Shown: positions 60,905 to 64,000 of the stretch, one piece after another
Position numbering within the stretch: the stretch's first letter is position 1
How the letters are laid out: each line of letters opens with the position of its first letter
Assembly (NCBI RefSeq): GCF_013488225.1
Contig: NZ_CP041238.1
Span: 3,001,501-3,065,500 of the forward strand
Direction of reading: 5' to 3'
Length of the DNA: 64,000 bases
DNA from: Sinorhizobium mexicanum
GTDB taxonomy: Bacteria; Pseudomonadota; Alphaproteobacteria; Rhizobiales; Rhizobiaceae
Program-made: the position numbers and the translations under genes
The notes under the pieces: generated by a model
Told to the model about the DNA's origin: nothing
The model's database searches: none
What the model saw: the letters and a program-made list of their open reading frames with translations, nothing else

Positions 60905-62452
60905 TCAGCAATAGATCTTGAACTTTTCACGGATCGCCCGGTCGATCTCCGGTGCGATCACCGAAGATGCCGCCTCCGCGAGAATGCGATTCTTCCTCTC
61001 GATCGCACGCGCGACGAGATCCGGACGGCCGATCTCCACCCATTCCTTCGGGCTCGTGCGATCGGCGACCGCCGGATAGATGTATTCCGTCTGCATGAGG
61101 CCAAGCGTCTGCGGGTGGCCGAGATAGTGGCCGGGGCCGTCGAGGCAGACGGAGCGCATGGTTTCAAGGGAAACCGAATCCTCGCTTACGTCGATCCCGC
61201 GGATGCAGCGCTGCACCTGGCCGAGCATGTCATCGCCGAGCACCAGCGATTCCAGGCAGAAACCGAGGAGCGAGGCATGCATGCCGACGGCTTCGTAGAC
61301 CATGTTGAGGCCGGAAAGCCCAGCCATCACGTTGGAGATCGCCTGCTCCCAGCCCGCCTGCATGTCCGGCAGCTTCGCATCCGCGATGCCGGCGGCAGCC
61401 CCGCCCGGTAGACGGTAGAACTGATGCATCTGCGCGCAACCGGCCGTCAGCAGCGCCTGCTCGCCGGAGCCGCCTGACATCGCGCCGGTCCTCAAATCCG
61501 ATACGAAGGGCCAGGTGCCGAAGACAGCCGGGTGGCCGGGAGACATGGCATTGACATAGACGACACCCGCCAAACATTCGGCAACCGCCTGCACGATCGC
61601 AGTCGCAAGCGGCGCCGGAGCGGTCGCCCCCGCCTGCCCGGCGGAAAGCAGGAGGATCGGCATACCGCCACGGATACATTTCTCCATGGTGACGCAGCTT
61701 TCCTCGGCGAATTTCATCGGCGGCACGACGAAGCAGTTGGAATTGGAGACGAAAGGCCGTGCCCGCCACTTGTCCTCGCCCCCGGCGATCATATGGATGA
61801 GATCGAAACAACCCTCGACATGCGACGGATCGGAAAAGCTTGTGCCGACATGTTTCGTTGTCCCGGCGCAACAGGCATAGAGCGTGTTGACGTCCATCAG
61901 GAAATTGTCGGGAATGTCACGGCAGACCATTGCCCGCTGGAAGAAGTGGACATTGTCGAGATGGTGGACGAGTTGGGCTGCGTTCAAGAGGTCCTTCGCG
62001 GTCGATTCCCGGTATTCCCGCTTCTCGACGTCGACAACATGAACCGCCGCGCCGGCGGTGCCGTAGTAGACCCGCGTGCCGCTAAGCTCGAGATCCTGCT
62101 TCGAATCGCGGGCATGGAGCGTGATGTCGCGGGCGGCAATGGCCAGCATGTCCTCGACCAGCGCGCGGGGAAAGCGAATGCGCCCGTCATCGCCGAGGAT
62201 GGCGCCGGCACCGGTCATGATCTCGATGCCGGATTTCGGCGCGTTGGCAAGACCGATCTCTTCCAGCGCATCGAGGGCCGCTTCATGGATGCGCCTGACG
62301 TTCGCCTCGCTCAGCGGCTTGTACTGCCCGCCGGCCAGCCCCGGCCGCACCGGCCGAATGTTCTCGGCAAGCGGCGCGGAGCGAAGCGCCATGCGCGCTG
62401 CCCGTCCTCCGGACCGTCTCGAAACCGCAACTGCGCATTCCTCAGCCATCAT
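60905..62452 (-). CDS. MttB-superfamily methyltransferase without pyrrolysine
   Basis: A 515-residue TIM-barrel protein of the trimethylamine methyltransferase (MttB) superfamily. These proteins move a methyl group from a quaternary or tertiary amine to a corrinoid protein. Recognisable blocks: RIHEAALDALEEIG (about 55-68), GTAGAAVHVVDVEKREYRES (about 130), TKHVGTSFSDPSHVE, ALLTAGCAQMHQFYRLPGG and DGPGHYLGHPQTLGLMQTEY. There is no in-frame amber codon, so it is of the non-pyrrolysine branch, whose characterised member MtgB uses glycine betaine. It lies next to a dimethylglycine/sarcosine-dehydrogenase-like gene on the same strand. No corrinoid protein gene is in the window. Start ATG 62452 or 62449. 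Confidence 0.88.
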   Translation of the reverse strand: MMAEECAVAVSRRSGGRAARMALRSAPLAENIRPVRPGLAGGQYKPLSEANVRRIHEAALDALEEIGLANAPKSGIEIMTGAGAILGDDGRIRFPRALVEDMLAIAARDITLHARDSKQDLELSGTRVYYGTAGAAVHVVDVEKREYRESTAKDLLNAAQLVHHLDNVHFFQRAMVCRDIPDNFLMDVNTLYACCAGTTKHVGTSFSDPSHVEGCFDLIHMIAGGEDKWRARPFVSNSNCFVVPPMKFAEESCVTMEKCIRGGMPILLLSAGQAGATAPAPLATAIVQAVAECLAGVVYVNAMSPGHPAVFGTWPFVSDLRTGAMSGGSGEQALLTAGCAQMHQFYRLPGGAAAGIADAKLPDMQAGWEQAISNVMAGLSGLNMVYEAVGMHASLLGFCLESLVLGDDMLGQVQRCIRGIDVSEDSVSLETMRSVCLDGPGHYLGHPQTLGLMQTEYIYPAVADRTSPKEWVEIGRPDLVARAIERKNRILAEAASSVIAPEIDRAIREKFKIYC

Positions 62453-62481
62453 TCATCTCCCATGGGCCGTCTTGCTACTTG

Positions 62482-62592
62482 CCCCTCATCCGCCTGCCGG
62501 AACCTTCTCCTCGTTCTGACGGGGAGAAGGGAATTTGCGGCTCACGCTCGTCCCGTCTCCCCGCCTACGGGGAGAGGGTTAGGGTGAGGGGC
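62482..62592. repeat. RIME-type intergenic palindromic element
   Basis: A degenerate half (CCTTCTCCTCGTTCTGACGGGGAGAAGG) and a good half (CTCCCCGCCTACGGGGAG) lie between CCCCTCATCC and GGTGAGGGGC, between the two minus-strand genes. Confidence 0.88.
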
Positions 62593-62640
62593 AGTTCGGC
62601 GTCGGGCCTCTTCGGCTCTCGGCGTCATTCTCGACGACGT

Positions 62641-64000
62641 TTACATCCGCACCCGCTCCGCCTTCGGGTCGTACATCGGCTTCAGCGAAACCTCCGCCCT
62701 GACCCGCGTTCCGGCAATCTCGATCTCGTAGCGTGACGCCAGCACATCCGCGGCGCTCTCGCCCTCGCAAGGCACATAGCCGAGCCCGATCGCGCCGCCG
62801 AGGTGGTGGCCGTAGTTGCCGGACGTAATCGTGCCGACGATCTCACCGTTGCGGACAATCGCTTCGTTGTGGAAGAGCAGTGGCTCCGGATCGGCAAGCC
62901 GAAACTGTACGAGCCGGCGCGACAACCCCTTGTTCCCTTTGGCAAGCACGGCCGCACGGCCGATAAAATCGCCCTTCTCGGGCTTCACCGCAAAGCCGAG
63001 GCCGGCTTCCAGCACATGGTCCTCGTCGGTGATGTCGTGTCCAAAATGCCGGAACGCCTTCTCGATGCGGCAGCTGTCGAGCGTATGCAAGCCGCAAAGC
63101 TTGAGGCCGACGCCGCCGCCTGCGGCTTCCAGCGCTTCGAACACATGGGCCACCTGGTCGGTCGAGACATAGAGCTCCCAGCCGAGCTCGCCGACATAGG
63201 TAACGCGGTGGGCGCGGGCGAGCCCCATGCCGATCTCGATTTCGCGCGCGGTACCGAACGGATGCGCCTGATTGGAAAAGTCGTTTGGACTCACCTTCTG
63301 CATCAGCGCGCGAGCCGTCGGTCCCATCACGCAAAGCACGCTCTCGGCCGCCGTGACATCGGTGATCACCACGAATTCATCCCGAACATGCTTGCGCAGC
63401 CAGGCGAGGTCGCGCTGCAGCGTCGCGCCGGGCACGACGAGGAAGAAGGCGGTTTCCGAAAGGCGGGTGACGGTGAGGTCGCTCTCGATGCCGCCGCGCG
63501 CATTCAGCATCTGCGTGTAGACGATCCGGCCTGGCTCGACATTCATCTCGTTTGAGCAGAGCCGCTGCAGGAACGCGAGGGCGTCTCGCCCTTCGACCCG
63601 GATCTTGCCGAACGACGTCATGTCGAAAAGGCCGACGCCGCCGCGAACGGCGAGATGCTCGGCCCTCTGGTTTTCGAACCAGTTCTGGCGTTTCCAGGAA
63701 TAGCGGTACTCGCGCTCCTGCCCGTCCCTTGCGAACCAGTTCGCACGCTCCCAGCCCGCCACTTCACCGAAAACAGCGCCGCGGGCTTTCAGATGTTCAT
63801 GGAGGGGCGAACGACGGACGCCGCGCGCGGTCGCCATCTGGCGATAGGGGAAGTGATCGGCGTAGAGCAGGCCGAGCGTTTCAGACACGCGCTCCTTGAG
63901 GTAGCTGCGGTTCTTCTGGAATGGCTGCGCGCGGCGGATATCGACTTCCCAGAGGTCGAACGGCGGCTCGCCGTCATTCATCCATTGCGCCAGCGCCATG
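62641..64000 (-). CDS. Dimethylglycine/sarcosine dehydrogenase-like protein, C-terminal part (cut by window edge)
   Basis: The last 453 codons of a larger protein whose N-terminal FAD-oxidoreductase domain lies beyond the right edge. The first visible residues (DGEPPFDLWEVDIRRAQPFQ) are the end of that domain, followed by the linker LKERVSETLGLLYADHFPYR. A GcvT-like folate-binding domain follows (GVGLFDMTSFGKIRVEGRDA, GELGWELYVSTDQVAHVFEA, GLHTLDSCRIEKAFRHFGHD), then the C-terminal barrel (GTITSGNYGHHLGGAIGLGY). Such enzymes oxidatively demethylate dimethylglycine or sarcosine, passing one-carbon units to tetrahydrofolate. The match is to the dimethylglycine/sarcosine dehydrogenase family, not to GcvT alone. 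Confidence 0.88.
   Translation of the reverse strand, partial: MALAQWMNDGEPPFDLWEVDIRRAQPFQKNRSYLKERVSETLGLLYADHFPYRQMATARGVRRSPLHEHLKARGAVFGEVAGWERANWFARDGQEREYRYSWKRQNWFENQRAEHLAVRGGVGLFDMTSFGKIRVEGRDALAFLQRLCSNEMNVEPGRIVYTQMLNARGGIESDLTVTRLSETAFFLVVPGATLQRDLAWLRKHVRDEFVVITDVTAAESVLCVMGPTARALMQKVSPNDFSNQAHPFGTAREIEIGMGLARAHRVTYVGELGWELYVSTDQVAHVFEALEAAGGGVGLKLCGLHTLDSCRIEKAFRHFGHDITDEDHVLEAGLGFAVKPEKGDFIGRAAVLAKGNKGLSRRLVQFRLADPEPLLFHNEAIVRNGEIVGTITSGNYGHHLGGAIGLGYVPCEGESAADVLASRYEIEIAGTRVRAEVSLKPMYDPKAERVRM

Noticed and set aside
60905..62452. Pyrrolysine-containing trimethylamine methyltransferase
   Set aside because: The reading frame has no internal amber codon and no pyl genes are nearby; it is of the non-pyrrolysine branch.
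15733..62592. Recurring CTCTCCCCGC...GCGGGGAGAG units as a possible CRISPR or transposon signal
   Set aside because: They are single, widely spaced intergenic palindromes with no spacer array, cas genes or transposase; they match RIME-type repeats.
62641..64000. A stand-alone GcvT aminomethyltransferase starting at ATG 63999
   Set aside because: The first residues match the end of the FAD domain of dimethylglycine/sarcosine dehydrogenases, so the gene continues beyond the window.

Overview
The window is GC-rich chromosomal DNA of an alphaproteobacterium, most likely Sinorhizobium/Ensifer. The supporting evidence is dense ABC-importer gene content, RIME-type palindromic repeats between genes, RirA-type TGA-N9-TCA boxes before siderophore genes, and a fused carnitine dehydrogenase-thioesterase. 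I found no rRNA, tRNA, CRISPR array, phage or insertion-sequence gene.

Layout. 1-6498: amino-acid permease (cut by the window edge) and N-formylglutamate amidohydrolase on the minus strand, then an RpiR regulator and a four-gene ABC importer. 6590-7467: promoter, FMN riboswitch, lumazine synthase ribH2 and its terminator. 7596-10889: AraC regulator and TonB-dependent siderophore receptor. 10989-13143: LtrA-like membrane protein and LuxR-type regulator. 13429-18388: PotABCD-like importer plus an SDR. 18408-27202: a six-gene minus-strand operon (MIO-less lyase, hydantoinase, carbamoylase, DUF917, TfoX-N, urocanase-like hydratase) with a divergent LysR-type regulator that has two HTH domains. 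27287-35350: carnitine regulator, BKACE, fused carnitine dehydrogenase/thioesterase, acyl-CoA dehydrogenase, NDP-forming acyl-CoA synthetase and enoyl-CoA hydratase. 35679-43489: peptide-type ABC importer, a regulator and a paralogous second binding protein. 43571-47222: three small-molecule or hydrolase genes. 47443-54580: LysR regulator, Pot-type importer, PatD-like aldehyde dehydrogenase and a SnoaL-like protein. 54753-58944: RirA box, FoxA-like receptor, FhuF and FhuP. 59100-64000: small membrane protein, isochorismatase-fold hydrolase, Lrp regulator, non-pyrrolysine MttB homologue and the C-terminal part of a dimethylglycine/sarcosine dehydrogenase.

The main discovery candidate is the operon at 18408-25888. 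It resembles a histidine-utilization cluster, but its lyase lacks the Ala-Ser-Gly MIO triad and its urocanase-like protein has Ala in place of the signature active-site Cys. Together with a DUF917 (thiohydantoin desulfurase) protein, a hydantoinase and a carbamoylase, it encodes a plausible complete route from ergothioneine to glutamate with release of trimethylamine and sulfide.

A wider theme is N-trimethyl compounds. Ergothioneine would release trimethylamine. Gamma-butyrobetaine, crotonobetaine and carnitine would be converted to glycine betaine. MttB-like and dimethylglycine-dehydrogenase-like enzymes at the right edge could continue demethylation. Several ABC importers in between are candidates for uptake of these compounds. 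Function calls rest on reading family motifs by eye; no database search was run.
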